DNA of 64,000 nt from positions 1 to 64,000 of the forward strand of contig CAZYEX010000012.1 of NCBI GenBank assembly GCA_964646605.1. The letters run 5' to 3'. A model generated the notes under the pieces. That model was given only the letters and a program-made list of their open reading frames with translations, searched no databases and was not told the DNA's origin. This DNA comes from SBAX01 sp964646605. Lineage in GTDB: Bacteria; Planctomycetota; Phycisphaerae; UBA1845. Position numbers and translations under genes: made by a program. Every line of letters starts with the position of its first letter. The first letter of the stretch is position 1. Below, piece by piece: positions 50,324 through 59,970 of the stretch.

Positions 50324-51096
50324 CAAAACGGCTCCGCCGCGCGTCCCGCCTCGCCCAGAGGCCGCGCCCGCGCTTCGCCTGCCTCCGCGGGAACTCGCTT
50401 CCGAGAAAGTGAAATCGCTCCGATCATGGACACCAACAAAAGAATGCCGGCCATCTCCAACGCCACGGGATATCGAATGAGCAGAGCGACGCCCACGGAT
50501 TCGCTATTTCCCATCGGCTGATCCAGGGTAGGCGTTGCTACGGGCGCCGAGGCCGCCGTCGAGGCGCGCGGGGCGCCGGGCGGTTGCCCTTGCACGCCGG
50601 CGACATGTCCGCCAATCAGGCCGGTGAGGAGGAAGGCGAAGAGCACGCCCAGGAAGGGTTCGCGCGAGGCGCGATCATACGTGGGGGAATCAGGTTGCTG
50701 TGCAAGCATGATGACAAAGAGGTATGTCACCAAAATGGCGCCCGCGTAGATGACCACCAGGGCCGCGGCAAGGAATTCGGCTTCGAGAAGCACGAGCAGC
50801 GCTGCAACGGACAACACCAACCCCACGAAGTACACGGCACTGTATACGGGTTTGGTGTGCGTAATGACGCGGACCGCGGCGAGCAGCGCCGTGGCCGCAA
50901 AAACGTAGAATAGAACGGCGTTGGAGAGCGGCGCGAATGTACAAGCGGCGGATAAGGCGACAGCGCCCGCAAGAGCCGCCGCGATGACGCCAGCCGTGAT
51001 CCGCGCCCGCGAGACATCGCGCCGCGGAAGAAGCCACCAGACCGCAACGGCGCCCAGTGAAAAGACCGCATACATGGCGAAGGTGAGGGAAGTCAC
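50323..51096 (-). CDS. nuoJ: NADH-quinone oxidoreductase subunit J
   Basis: The 257-residue protein has five helices with the NuoJ core: NAVLFYVFAATALLAAVRVI, KPVYSAVYFVGLVLSVAALLVLLEAEFLAAALV and VIYAGAILVTYLFVIM. Its C-terminal part is longer than average, with a Pro/Ala-rich loop before the last helix. The start overlaps the nuoI stop by four bases. Confidence 0.93.
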   Translation of the reverse strand: MTSLTFAMYAVFSLGAVAVWWLLPRRDVSRARITAGVIAAALAGAVALSAACTFAPLSNAVLFYVFAATALLAAVRVITHTKPVYSAVYFVGLVLSVAALLVLLEAEFLAAALVVIYAGAILVTYLFVIMLAQQPDSPTYDRASREPFLGVLFAFLLTGLIGGHVAGVQGQPPGAPRASTAASAPVATPTLDQPMGNSESVGVALLIRYPVALEMAGILLLVSMIGAISLSRKRVPAEAGEARARPLGEAGRAAEPF

Positions 51097-51686
51097 GTGG
51101 TGGTATCCGCGGGCGGCAGGGGCCGCGCCGATTCGCGCCCGCCGGTGCCGGAGTATCCGGTTACGTGCGGGTTCTTACGAGGCTTCACTGCGGCCGTCTC
51201 GTCGTATACGGCGAGGAGTTCATCCTTCGACAAAACCATTTCCTCACGCGTCCGCCCGACGAGGTCGATGAGCGGGGTCAGTTCGATCGCATCGACCGGA
51301 CATGCCTCCTCGCACATACCGCAAAAGATGCAGCGCAGTTCATCGATGTCGAACTTCGCAGGGTACTTCTCGCGGTCGGGCCAGGGCGACTCGCCGGCCT
51401 CGATATGAATGCAATGGGCCGGACACGCCGTCGAACACATATAGCATGCCACGCAGGCCACTCGTCCTTGCTCGTCGCGATTGAGTCGATGAACGCCGCG
51501 GTAGTTTGCCGTCCGCAACTCCCGCGTCTGCTCCGGGTACTGCACAGTCATCCGCGGGCCAAGTAAACTCTTACCCAAATGCCGGATGGTAGTCTTCATG
51601 CCGCTAAGAATCTGCGGCACGTACAGGCGTTCGCCCACGGACAGTTCAGGTTGGTCGACGGACACGATATCACTATCGGGAATCAT
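51093..51686 (-). CDS. nuoI: NADH-quinone oxidoreductase subunit I (2x [4Fe-4S])
   Basis: The 197-residue protein has two ferredoxin motifs: CVACYMCSTACPAHC (about 87-101) and CIFCGMCEEACPVDA (about 127-141). These bind clusters N6a and N6b between NuoG and NuoB. It carries an extra N-terminal stretch of about 30 residues and a basic/Pro-rich C-terminal tail. The start at 51686 overlaps the nuoH stop (ATGA); the open frame up to 52076 lies inside nuoH and is rejected. Confidence 0.95.
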   Translation of the reverse strand: MIPDSDIVSVDQPELSVGERLYVPQILSGMKTTIRHLGKSLLGPRMTVQYPEQTRELRTANYRGVHRLNRDEQGRVACVACYMCSTACPAHCIHIEAGESPWPDREKYPAKFDIDELRCIFCGMCEEACPVDAIELTPLIDLVGRTREEMVLSKDELLAVYDETAAVKPRKNPHVTGYSGTGGRESARPLPPADTTT

Positions 51687-52906
51687 ACATTCGCCTCTGT
51701 ATACATCGCGCCGAGCGCCACACCTTCCCCGCCCACTCCGGCCAAATTGCGCTGTCGCCCGGTGATTCGCGTGCCAAAAATCGCCTGGAACACGAGGGCG
51801 GCGAGCAGGATGGCGGCATTGCCGCCCAGTGCCAGTGCCGCGGATCGCGGTTGACCGACAAAGACCATCGCCGTCTGTAGGGTCACCAGTGCGAGCGAAA
51901 TGGGAATCAGCCCCTTCCACGCCAGGCGCATCAGTTGGTCGAAGCGAAAGCGCGGCAGCGTCCAGCGAATCCACATCATCACGAAAAGCAGCGCACAAAT
52001 CTTGCCGCAGAGTACGAGGACTTTGGCGATGACGGCCCAAAGGTGCGTCGCCTCCGGCTGCGTCCAGGCCAGCCACGGCAGGTGCCAGCCTCCCAAAAAC
52101 AACACGGCAATGAAGGCACTGCCGGTGATCATGTGGGCATACTCCCCCAGAAAAAACATTCCGAACTTGAGGGCGCTGTATTCGGTATGAAAACCACCGA
52201 CGAGTTCCTGCTCGGACTCAGCAAGATCGAACGGCGCCCGATTCGCCTCGGCCAGCGCCGTGACGAAAAGTATGCCAAAGGCGAGTGGGTGAAGAAAGAC
52301 GTTCCATTGGGGAATCCACCCGGCCCAGTATTGCGCTTGGCCGAGGGTCATCTGCTCCAGACGCAGAGTCCCCATCATCATCACGACAACCAAGATCACC
52401 AATCCCATCGGAATCTCGTAGCTGAGCATCTGCGCTGTGGCACGTATGGCGCCATAAAAGGAGTACTTGTTGTTGCTGGCCCATCCGCCCAACACCACTC
52501 CATACACGCTCATCGCGGACACACTGAGAATGTACAACAATCCGATGTCGGGCTTGGCGACCTGGATGTCCACAAAGTGTCCGCCCAGGGCAAGTTGACC
52601 GCCCCAGGGGATCACCGCGAACCCTATGAAGGAAATGACAAAGATCATGGCCGGGGCGAGTATGAACAAGGGTCGATCCGCATGGCGCGGGACCACGTCC
52701 TCCTTCATCAGGAACTTGACCCCGTCCGCGATGGGCTGCAACAATCCCCAAAGGCCTACTCGGTTGGGGCCGTACCGATCCTGAATCCACGCCGATATCT
52801 TGCGCTCGAAGTAGATGCAGTAGGCCACGGCACCGAGCATCACATTGATGACAATGACGGCACAGACGCAACTGACGCCGAGCTGACTAGTGAGGAACAC
52901 GTACAT
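51683..52906 (-). CDS. nuoH: NADH-quinone oxidoreductase subunit H
   Basis: This 407-residue membrane subunit contains YFERKISAWIQDRYGPNRVG (about 32-51), LLQPIADGVKFLMKED, RATAQMLSYEIPMGL, ANRAPFDLAESEQELVGG and WIRWTLPRFRFDQLM. This is the NuoH quinone-site signature. It joins the peripheral and membrane arms. Length is normal to slightly long. A 54-base gap separates it from nuoG. Confidence 0.95.
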   Translation of the reverse strand: MYVFLTSQLGVSCVCAVIVINVMLGAVAYCIYFERKISAWIQDRYGPNRVGLWGLLQPIADGVKFLMKEDVVPRHADRPLFILAPAMIFVISFIGFAVIPWGGQLALGGHFVDIQVAKPDIGLLYILSVSAMSVYGVVLGGWASNNKYSFYGAIRATAQMLSYEIPMGLVILVVVMMMGTLRLEQMTLGQAQYWAGWIPQWNVFLHPLAFGILFVTALAEANRAPFDLAESEQELVGGFHTEYSALKFGMFFLGEYAHMITGSAFIAVLFLGGWHLPWLAWTQPEATHLWAVIAKVLVLCGKICALLFVMMWIRWTLPRFRFDQLMRLAWKGLIPISLALVTLQTAMVFVGQPRSAALALGGNAAILLAALVFQAIFGTRITGRQRNLAGVGGEGVALGAMYTEANV

Positions 52907-52960
52907 TATCCAGCGTCCGTTTCCGAGATCACCGCAAGGGTGTGGCTCGTCAGGAATCGG

Positions 52961-54583
52961 TCAGTGTGCATGTGGGGCCTCGTGCGGCGGTACGTACACC
53001 TCGGCAAATTGGGGCAAGGCCGCGGACATCATTTCACGAACCCGTCCGCCGCTGTACAGTCCGGTGAATCCGGCAATCTCCCAGAGATACTGTCCATCGC
53101 GTATCGCGCCCTCGGGCGGGACAATGGCCCGTTCGAACGGCTGGATCAACCCGTCGGCATTCACGAAACTGCCGTCGCGCTCCACCCAGGGGCACGCGGG
53201 AAGCACGACGGCCGCTCCGGCGATCAATTCGCTCTCAAAGAGGTCCTGCACCACGAGAACCTCCAAGTGGCCCGAGACCTTGGCCGTCTCCTTATCGACC
53301 CACGGCTTGGGATATCCACCGACCATCCACGCGGCTGTGAATTCATCCCTGTTCGCCCGCGCGACAAACGCCTCAAACGAGGCAGTGTTTCCACCGGCGG
53401 AGGCCAGAATCATCTCCACGCCGCGGCGGTTGGGACATTTCTCTTTGAGAATGGTGAACCGGGGCGAGCCGTTGGCAGTGCCGACCGGAAAATGTTGATC
53501 GTCGCCCTCCATCGGGGCCGGGCCGCAAACCAAGGTGGATTGCGGGGCGACGGCGCGAAGGAATCGAACCAATAACCACGCCTCCTCGCAGGACATGAAG
53601 GGTGACAAGACGCCGGCCACCTCCTCGGCCCCGCGCTCCTTCACGTGTTCCTCGAAGCGGAAACGAAGGATAGCGGGAATCTCCCGCCACGGCGGGGACG
53701 TCGTATCCAGTCCGCGACGGACGATGGGACGGGTGAGGCGCTTTCCATCATGAATGTACTTGAATCCAAACCGCCCCTCGTCGCACATCCACCAATCATT
53801 GACTTTGGGGTTGTAGCGCGGCTTAAGACGCTGCACGACGTTGTCGGCGTGGTCCACGCAAATCGCGCAGCCCCGCGCGCATCCAGCACAAATCGACGGC
53901 GTACTGGTCAATTCCCACACGCGGCGCTTAAACAGGAAATCTTTGTCCAGCAGCGAGCCCACCGGGCAGATGTCCACGACATTTCCCTGAAGCGGATTGT
54001 CCAACGGCCGCCCCGGAAACACGTCGATCTCCGTTCGACTGCCGCGATTCACCAGGCACAACTCGTGACTTCCCGAGATCTCGTCCGTGAAGCGAACACA
54101 ACGCGTACACATGACGCAACGGTCTTGATAGAGGAGTGTCTTGGGACCGATGTCTTTCTTGGGATTGACCAGCTTCTGATCGACCATGCGCGAGTAGGAC
54201 CGCCCGAACTTGAAACTGTAGTCCTGCAAATAACACTCGCCCGCCTGGTCACAGACCGGACAATCGAGCGGATGATTGAGAAGAAAGTACTCCATACACG
54301 ACACTTGGCTCTGTCGAACCCGTTCGGAGTCCAACCGCACGACCATTCCCTCGCGCACCGGCGTCTGACACGACGGCACGAGCTTCGGCGACCATTCCAG
54401 TTCCTTTGTCTTGGGATCGGGCATCATCATTTCCATCAGACACAGCCGACAGGAAGCCACAATGGACAGGCCGGGATGGTAACAATAATGCGGCACGTCC
54501 CACCCCGCCTCCAAGGCGGCCTGCAAGACCGGGATGCCCGCCCGGCATTCGACGTCCTTGCTGTCAATGATGACCTTCGGCAT
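52961..54583 (-). CDS. nuoG: NADH-quinone oxidoreductase subunit G (short form)
   Basis: The 540-residue protein has the [2Fe-2S] ligands (VPHYCYHPGL, ASCRLCLMEM, then CQT), the His-Cys [4Fe-4S] block HPLDCPVCDQAGECYL, CVMCTRCVRF, and a further set CAGCARGCAICVDH. The molybdopterin-oxidoreductase-like part that follows is only about 300 residues long, much shorter than in the usual 700-900-residue NuoG. Electron transfer through N1b, N4 and N5 should still be possible. The frame and its start (MPKVIIDSKDVEC) look intact. Confidence 0.93.
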   Translation of the reverse strand: MPKVIIDSKDVECRAGIPVLQAALEAGWDVPHYCYHPGLSIVASCRLCLMEMMMPDPKTKELEWSPKLVPSCQTPVREGMVVRLDSERVRQSQVSCMEYFLLNHPLDCPVCDQAGECYLQDYSFKFGRSYSRMVDQKLVNPKKDIGPKTLLYQDRCVMCTRCVRFTDEISGSHELCLVNRGSRTEIDVFPGRPLDNPLQGNVVDICPVGSLLDKDFLFKRRVWELTSTPSICAGCARGCAICVDHADNVVQRLKPRYNPKVNDWWMCDEGRFGFKYIHDGKRLTRPIVRRGLDTTSPPWREIPAILRFRFEEHVKERGAEEVAGVLSPFMSCEEAWLLVRFLRAVAPQSTLVCGPAPMEGDDQHFPVGTANGSPRFTILKEKCPNRRGVEMILASAGGNTASFEAFVARANRDEFTAAWMVGGYPKPWVDKETAKVSGHLEVLVVQDLFESELIAGAAVVLPACPWVERDGSFVNADGLIQPFERAIVPPEGAIRDGQYLWEIAGFTGLYSGGRVREMMSAALPQFAEVYVPPHEAPHAH

Positions 54584-54639
54584 AACCGTCTAAGACGCAC
54601 CCGCGTCGCGATTCATGGCTATGATGTCGTGCCCAGTCT

Positions 54640-55947
54640 TCAATTCAGCACACTCAAAACCCGCAATGCCCGATCCGTCGGTTGGGCGCGGATCGCCGCT
54701 TCAAGCTCCCCGCGGAATTTCTTCACCAACGTCTCGATCGGGTACGTCGCCCCGTCCGGCAAACCGCAAATACTCAGACCGGGCATCATCCCCATGTTCC
54801 GCGCCGTCTCCAACAGTATATCCAAATCTTCGAGGCGACCGGCATTCATGGCAATTCGCGTGGCGATCTTGTGCATCCAGGCCGTCCCCTCGCGGCACTG
54901 CGTGCATTGTCCGCACGACTCTGTACCATAGAACCTCGCCAGGTTGCGCAGAACCATGCGCATATCCGTGGCCTCGTCGATCACCACCGCGGCGGCCGTC
55001 CCCAACCCCAGCAAACCATACTTGCGCGGGTCCTCGAAATCCAACTTCATGTCCAGCTCATGCGCCGCCAATACGCCCATCGACGCACCGCCCGGCAGAA
55101 CGGCCTTCACTTTCTTGCCCGACAACATGCCACCGCCCAAATCCCCGCGCTCGATGAGATCCCGAACCGTAATGGTCATGGGAGACTCATAGCAACCCGG
55201 ATGCTTGACCGGTCCGCTGATGCAAAACAGTTTCGGCCCGGTGCTGTGCGGCGGTCCGATGCTGGTGAACCAACTCGCACCGCGCTCGAGGATATGCGGC
55301 ACGCAGCAAAGCGTCTCCACGTTGTTGACCACCGTCGGCCTACGGAAAAGACCCTCGACCGCGGGAAACGGCGGTTTGATCCGCGGCCAACCGCGCTTCC
55401 CCTCCAGAGACTCGATCAGACCCGTCTCTTCGCCGCAAACATAGGCGCCCGCGCCGCGGTGAATGTAACATTCGACCGAGAAGTCGCTCCCAAAGACACT
55501 CCGTCCCAAGTACCCGGCGTCGTAGGCTTCGTCCACCGCGTGCTGCAGTATGTGGAATTGCTCATGGAACTCGACCCGCAGGTAGATGTACGCAATCTGC
55601 GACCGCGTGGCATAGGCCGCGATGATCGTCCCCTCGATCAGTTGATGCGGATCGCTCTCCATGAGCACGCGGTTATTGAACGTCGGCGGTTCCGACTCAT
55701 CGGCGTTGACGCAGAGCAGCGTGTGCGTGCGGTCCTTGGGTAGAAAGGTCCACTTCACCCCCGCAGGGAACCCGGCCCCGCCGCGCCCGCGGAGATTCGC
55801 CTTTTTGACCTCCTCGACGACCTCGTCCGGGGTCATCTTCAACGCCTTGCGCACCGCCTGGTAGCCGCCGCGCGATTCATACACGCGCAGGGCGCGCACC
55901 CCCTCCACGCCCTGGTTGCGAAGCAATACCGGTTCAAACGAACCCAT
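54640..55947 (-). CDS. nuoF: NADH-quinone oxidoreductase subunit F (FMN, NADH site)
   Basis: The 435-residue protein has the NADH/FMN loop GRGGAGFPAGVKW (about 54-66), NADESEPPTFNNR, GAGAYVCGEETGLIESLEG, and the [4Fe-4S] ligands ESCGQCTQCREG (about 352-363). It oxidises NADH and passes electrons to the Fe-S chain. It lies between the inserted membrane-protein gene and nuoG. Confidence 0.96.
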   Translation of the reverse strand: MGSFEPVLLRNQGVEGVRALRVYESRGGYQAVRKALKMTPDEVVEEVKKANLRGRGGAGFPAGVKWTFLPKDRTHTLLCVNADESEPPTFNNRVLMESDPHQLIEGTIIAAYATRSQIAYIYLRVEFHEQFHILQHAVDEAYDAGYLGRSVFGSDFSVECYIHRGAGAYVCGEETGLIESLEGKRGWPRIKPPFPAVEGLFRRPTVVNNVETLCCVPHILERGASWFTSIGPPHSTGPKLFCISGPVKHPGCYESPMTITVRDLIERGDLGGGMLSGKKVKAVLPGGASMGVLAAHELDMKLDFEDPRKYGLLGLGTAAAVVIDEATDMRMVLRNLARFYGTESCGQCTQCREGTAWMHKIATRIAMNAGRLEDLDILLETARNMGMMPGLSICGLPDGATYPIETLVKKFRGELEAAIRAQPTDRALRVLSVLN

Positions 55948-55962
55948 CGCCGCTCCGTTCGA

Positions 55963-57246
55963 TCACCCGACGCGAAGGTGAGGTTGGGGAAGTAGAAACG
56001 CGAAGTACGACAGACTCCAAGCCACCATCGCCAACGTCCACCAGCGTCGCCGACCCAACACCCATCGCGGCGCGAGAATCGCCATCAGCGCCGGAATATA
56101 ATCCAACGAATAGCGGTTGAACCCGCGCTGCACCGCCCCCGTCGCGTGCCAGAACATTAACATCGCAAAGACCATGGCGCTCGCCGCGACCCAGACAGCC
56201 GTCCGGCGATCGATGAGCAACTTGCGGCCGTCGAGGAACAAACCCAACAGCAGCGGCGTCGTCCACCATATGCCCGTGCCCATGGTGTTGGGCCGCAGAT
56301 ACGCACGCGATTCTCCTTCGATCTCCACGCGGTGCAGATCGGGCAGCCCGATGTTGGCATAGTAAAAATTTCGCGGCGCCCAGTGCAGGGAGAGCAGACC
56401 ATGAGCGCGGGCCTCGCGGGCGAAAACGTCGTCGCGCCCCTCGTGATTCAGCATGTATCCCGTGCAAAGCGGCGAGCCGAACTTCAACGTGTTGAGCCCC
56501 CCGTAGATCAGTGCGATGGCCGCGCAAGTACATGCGACCATGACGATCCGGCGACGACGCAACGTCGGAGTCCCAACGGCCCAAGTCATGACCACAACAG
56601 GCAAAATGAATGCAAACGTAGGTTGCCGCGAGAGGGTCGTGAGGATCAAGCCCAGGCACGCCGGCCAAATCCGCCGTCGCCCGAAGAAGTCGATCAGGAT
56701 CAGCAACAGCCCAATGGTCGACAGGGCGTGATTGACTTGATACGGACTGCCCCCGCGAATGGTTTTGGACAACACGGGCAGAAGACTCGTCCCACACACC
56801 AGCCCGATCGCCCATACCGCGCCCCATCGCGCCGACTGCGTCAGACGGAAGAACAGCACATACGCGCACACCGGCACCACGCAGACCAATGCCACGATCA
56901 ACCCGTGCGGCACACCGTCGCTGAACGGGACGACGAGGGCCGCCAAGATTGAGAACATCGGGGGGAAGTAGCTGTATACCCGACCGTCGCGCAGTGCCGT
57001 GTCCCATTTCCGCTCCGGCAGATCCAACCGCCCGGCCCACCACGCCTGGGCCTCGGCGACCTGCACGTTCTCGTCGATGTCGAACCACTCGTCGGGCCGC
57101 CATAGTCGGGCGTCCACCAGTAAGGCGAACGTCAGCAGCACGACCGACAGACCGAACCACCACGCCCATCGGTTCCGCGACGCCGGCGCAGACACGGGGT
57201 CGCGACCGTTGGCGTCCGAGCACTCGTGTCGTCCGTTCGATTCCAC
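55963..57246 (-). CDS. polytopic membrane protein, GT-C/ArnT-like glycosyltransferase candidate
   Basis: The 427-residue protein has about 10 hydrophobic helices. An early loop reads RPDEWFDIDENVQVAEAQAWW (residues about 50-70), where acidic residues follow the first helix, as in GT-C (PMT/ArnT-type) transferases that use lipid-linked sugars. Later loops (SRQPTFAF, GGSPYQVNH, GFNRYSLDY) also recall that class. The exact family is not certain. It sits between nuoE and nuoF in the same direction, with gaps of 16 and 24 bases, so it is co-transcribed with complex I though no functional link is known. Confidence 0.7.
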   Translation of the reverse strand: MESNGRHECSDANGRDPVSAPASRNRWAWWFGLSVVLLTFALLVDARLWRPDEWFDIDENVQVAEAQAWWAGRLDLPERKWDTALRDGRVYSYFPPMFSILAALVVPFSDGVPHGLIVALVCVVPVCAYVLFFRLTQSARWGAVWAIGLVCGTSLLPVLSKTIRGGSPYQVNHALSTIGLLLILIDFFGRRRIWPACLGLILTTLSRQPTFAFILPVVVMTWAVGTPTLRRRRIVMVACTCAAIALIYGGLNTLKFGSPLCTGYMLNHEGRDDVFAREARAHGLLSLHWAPRNFYYANIGLPDLHRVEIEGESRAYLRPNTMGTGIWWTTPLLLGLFLDGRKLLIDRRTAVWVAASAMVFAMLMFWHATGAVQRGFNRYSLDYIPALMAILAPRWVLGRRRWWTLAMVAWSLSYFAFLLPQPHLRVG

Positions 57247-57270
57247 CGACCATCGCCCTTGCCCGCCGGA

Positions 57271-57930
57271 TCAATCCGCCTCCTTCATTTCCCGAACGTC
57301 GGAGGTGCTCTCGAGAGAAGGCCCGGTGGGTGCCGTGGCCGGGCGTCCGTTTCCGGAGTCTTTTCTGGGACCATCGAACAGCTCGCTGCGCGGGACCGCG
57401 ATCCGATCGTTCTGCGGATCCGCGAGCAACCGCTCGACGTCTTGCACTTGCAGCTTCTTGTGAAGCCGCTCATTGATAAGCAGACACGGGGCGTGATCGC
57501 ACCCCGCAAGGCATTCCTCGGTCGCAAGGCTGTACTCACCGTCCGCGGTCGTCTCGTGTTCCTCGATGCCCAACCGCCTTTTCACTTCCTCCAAGACGGC
57601 GGCGCCGCCCATCACTTCGCACGAAATGCTCCGGCACACCGTCACCACCTTCTTGCCCTTTGGATGGGTCCAGAAGTGCGTGTAGAACGAAATGGTGTCG
57701 ATCACGTCGGAAGGGTGAATCTCCAGCAGCTCGGCGATCTCGGCCATGGCCTGCCACGGTACGTGCCCCAGTGCATCTTGCACAATGTGCAGCGCCGGCA
57801 ACAGCACGGCCCGCCGCGTCTCATAGCGCGGGAAGAACGACCGTATTTTCACCCGCACCGCCTCGCTCAACAGCGGCGGGGCCTTCGGGTCGATCACGGC
57901 CTCATTGCGATTGATCGTCTGCCAGGACAC
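57271..57930 (-). CDS. nuoE: NADH-quinone oxidoreductase subunit E ([2Fe-2S])
   Basis: The 219-residue thioredoxin-like subunit carries the [2Fe-2S] ligands in VCRSISCEVMGG (about 97-108) and CLAGCDHAPCLLIN (about 138-151), and the helical start with LLPALHIVQDALGHVP. It partners NuoF. About 55 C-terminal residues (DGPRKDSGNG...) extend beyond the usual end and look disordered. Confidence 0.94.
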   Translation of the reverse strand: MSWQTINRNEAVIDPKAPPLLSEAVRVKIRSFFPRYETRRAVLLPALHIVQDALGHVPWQAMAEIAELLEIHPSDVIDTISFYTHFWTHPKGKKVVTVCRSISCEVMGGAAVLEEVKRRLGIEEHETTADGEYSLATEECLAGCDHAPCLLINERLHKKLQVQDVERLLADPQNDRIAVPRSELFDGPRKDSGNGRPATAPTGPSLESTSDVREMKEAD

Positions 57931-57951
57931 CCTTATCTCCTCCGCGACCGA

Positions 57952-58632
57952 TCAAAATTCGGGCGGCGGCGTAAACCACTCCATCGTGTCGCGAATGTAC
58001 CGCAGACGCTCCAACAAATCCGCGGGCAATGTCTTCGCCAATTCCGCGTCAATCAGTCCGATGCGAAGCAGATCTTCCATATGCACCTGGTCGTGACGCC
58101 GGTTCGCCTCCAGCTTCATGCGCACCAGTTCGGGGAGGTCGATCACCATGTAACCCTGCGGGCTGCGGCGCGCCGACGTCACACTGGGCGCCGGTCTCGT
58201 GATCCCCGGTCGAACAGGCTCATCCGCCACGATGACGTGTACCGCGCGTTTCGGCGAGGGCTGCTCTCGCTCCACGAAAATGGGAATACCCAGGACGTCC
58301 TCTCGCAGCATCCCGACCGTAAGCACGGCCTCTGCGGCGCGCTCTAGATCCGACCGGCGCAGGAGCACGTCGACGTCCTTGGTGCTTCGCGTCGCACCGG
58401 GGTCGATCGTCGAAACCCACGCCGCCACCGCGTTTCCCCCGATCACCGCGTACGGTATGCCGGCCGCGTCCATCGCGCCCGTGAATCTTCGCAGTTGTTC
58501 CTCAACCCGTTCCATGGCCATGAATGCCGCCTCGAAATCGGGGACCACACGCTGCCAGAGCGCGCCCTCGACGGTTTCCACCGCCGCCGCGTCAGGCACA
58601 CCTTCCGGATAGGGTCCCGTCGTACCGACCAC
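57952..58632 (-). CDS. nucleotidyltransferase-fold protein inside the nuo operon
   Basis: This 226-residue protein has YAVIGGNAVAAWV (about residues 61-73) followed by TRSTKDVDVLLRR (about 81-93), the GG...DxD core of the AbiEii/MNT-like nucleotidyltransferase superfamily. The ending VHMEDLLRIGLID resembles the helical region that follows in such proteins. These can be toxins or substrate-modifying enzymes; which applies here is unknown. It fills the space between nuoD and nuoE with a one-base gap to nuoD. A GTG is used as start. Confidence 0.75.
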   Translation of the reverse strand: MVGTTGPYPEGVPDAAAVETVEGALWQRVVPDFEAAFMAMERVEEQLRRFTGAMDAAGIPYAVIGGNAVAAWVSTIDPGATRSTKDVDVLLRRSDLERAAEAVLTVGMLREDVLGIPIFVEREQPSPKRAVHVIVADEPVRPGITRPAPSVTSARRSPQGYMVIDLPELVRMKLEANRRHDQVHMEDLLRIGLIDAELAKTLPADLLERLRYIRDTMEWFTPPPEF

Positions 58633-58633
58633 G

Positions 58634-59902
58634 TCACCGATCCAGTTCCGCCGCGATGATATTCATTCCGCTGAGCACCGCGATCACGTCGCTCACCTGA
58701 TGCCCAAGCACCAATTTCGGAAAACACTGATAATTGATGAACGACGGCGGGCGGCAGCGCGCCCGATATGGGGCATTCCCGCCGTCACTGGCGAGGTAAA
58801 AGCCCAGTTCACCATTGGCCGTCTCTTGCGCCCCATAGGCCTCGCCGATCGGCGGGCGATGACCACGATTGGTCATGATCTGCTCAAAATGATGGATGAG
58901 TCCCTCGATGCTGAAGTGAACTTCCTTCTTGTCTGGGAGCGTCATTTTGTCTGCCGGCAGAACGTCCACGGGCCCCGCGGGAATATCATCCACCAATTGC
59001 AAAACGATCTTCGCCGCCTCGTGGAGCTCAGCCAGACGGACCAAATACCTTGCGTAACAGTCGCCGCCCTCGCTGATGGGCACCTTGAACTGCACGGGCG
59101 AGCCTCCCTTCCCGTCCCAGTTGTCGGCGTAGCAAAGATAAGGCTCGTCCTTTCGCAAGTCGCGCCGAACGCCGCTGGCCCGCGCCAAAGGACCCGTCAG
59201 TCCCCAGTTGATCGCGTCGTCGCGCGACAAATAGCCAATGCCTTTGGTACGTTCAATGAAGATGCGATTGCGGGTGAGAAGGCGTTCCAGATCATCCACT
59301 GCCTGGGGCATGACCTGCGTACAAAAGCGCTTTACCTTGGCGGGCCATTCGGGCGTGATGTCCTGCATCAGTCCGCCGACGCGTGTATAACTGGTCGTAA
59401 AGCGCGCCCCGCAAATCTCCTCGAAGAGATCATAGATCGTTTCACGGGCATTGAACGGATAGAGAAAGGCCGTGAACCCGCCCAAATCCAGCCCCGCGCA
59501 ACCCACGCAAAGTAAATGGTCCTGAATGCGAGCCAGTTCCGCGATGATGGTACGGATCACTTTGCACCGCGGCGTCAGCTCCAGCCCGAAGAGCAATTCG
59601 CATGCATGGTGCCAGGCGATGTTGTTGGCCATCGGCGAAATATAATTCATGCGATCGGTAACCACGACATATTGGTTGTAGTTGAGGTGTTCGCCGAGCT
59701 TTTCGAATCCGCTGTGCAGGTAGCCGATGTGAACCGTGCATCCGACGACCCGCTCCCCATCCAGTTCGAGAACGTGCCGAAGAGTCGTATGGGTGGCCGG
59801 GTGCTGCGGCCCCAGGTTCAGCACCCAGACGTCGCCGCCCGGTTCCTCGGGCGCATACGTAGCGCCAGTGTACTCGCCTGTGGAAGGCGCGGCGACGCTC
59901 AT
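58634..59902 (-). CDS. nuoD: NADH-quinone oxidoreductase subunit D
   Basis: The 422-residue 49-kDa subunit has LNLGPQHPATHTTLR (about 28-42), HIGYLHSGFEKLGE, DRMNYISPMANN, ARIQDHLLCVG, GPLARASGVRRDLR and the end GMNIIAAELDR. It lines the quinone cavity with NuoB. It is separate from nuoC, as in most bacteria. Length is normal. Confidence 0.96.
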   Translation of the reverse strand: MSVAAPSTGEYTGATYAPEEPGGDVWVLNLGPQHPATHTTLRHVLELDGERVVGCTVHIGYLHSGFEKLGEHLNYNQYVVVTDRMNYISPMANNIAWHHACELLFGLELTPRCKVIRTIIAELARIQDHLLCVGCAGLDLGGFTAFLYPFNARETIYDLFEEICGARFTTSYTRVGGLMQDITPEWPAKVKRFCTQVMPQAVDDLERLLTRNRIFIERTKGIGYLSRDDAINWGLTGPLARASGVRRDLRKDEPYLCYADNWDGKGGSPVQFKVPISEGGDCYARYLVRLAELHEAAKIVLQLVDDIPAGPVDVLPADKMTLPDKKEVHFSIEGLIHHFEQIMTNRGHRPPIGEAYGAQETANGELGFYLASDGGNAPYRARCRPPSFINYQCFPKLVLGHQVSDVIAVLSGMNIIAAELDR

Positions 59903-59970
59903 GCGAGGCCTCTCCTTGCACGGATGATGGACTTGGAACTCATACTTCCCATTGCGTGACTTCCACCGTT

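Noticed and set aside
55934..57274. 446-codon minus-strand open frame overlapping the membrane-protein gene in the nuo operon
   Set aside because: The alternative frame at 55963-57246 has regular hydrophobic helices and GT-C-like loops, while this one is Arg/Gly-rich without hydrophobic segments.
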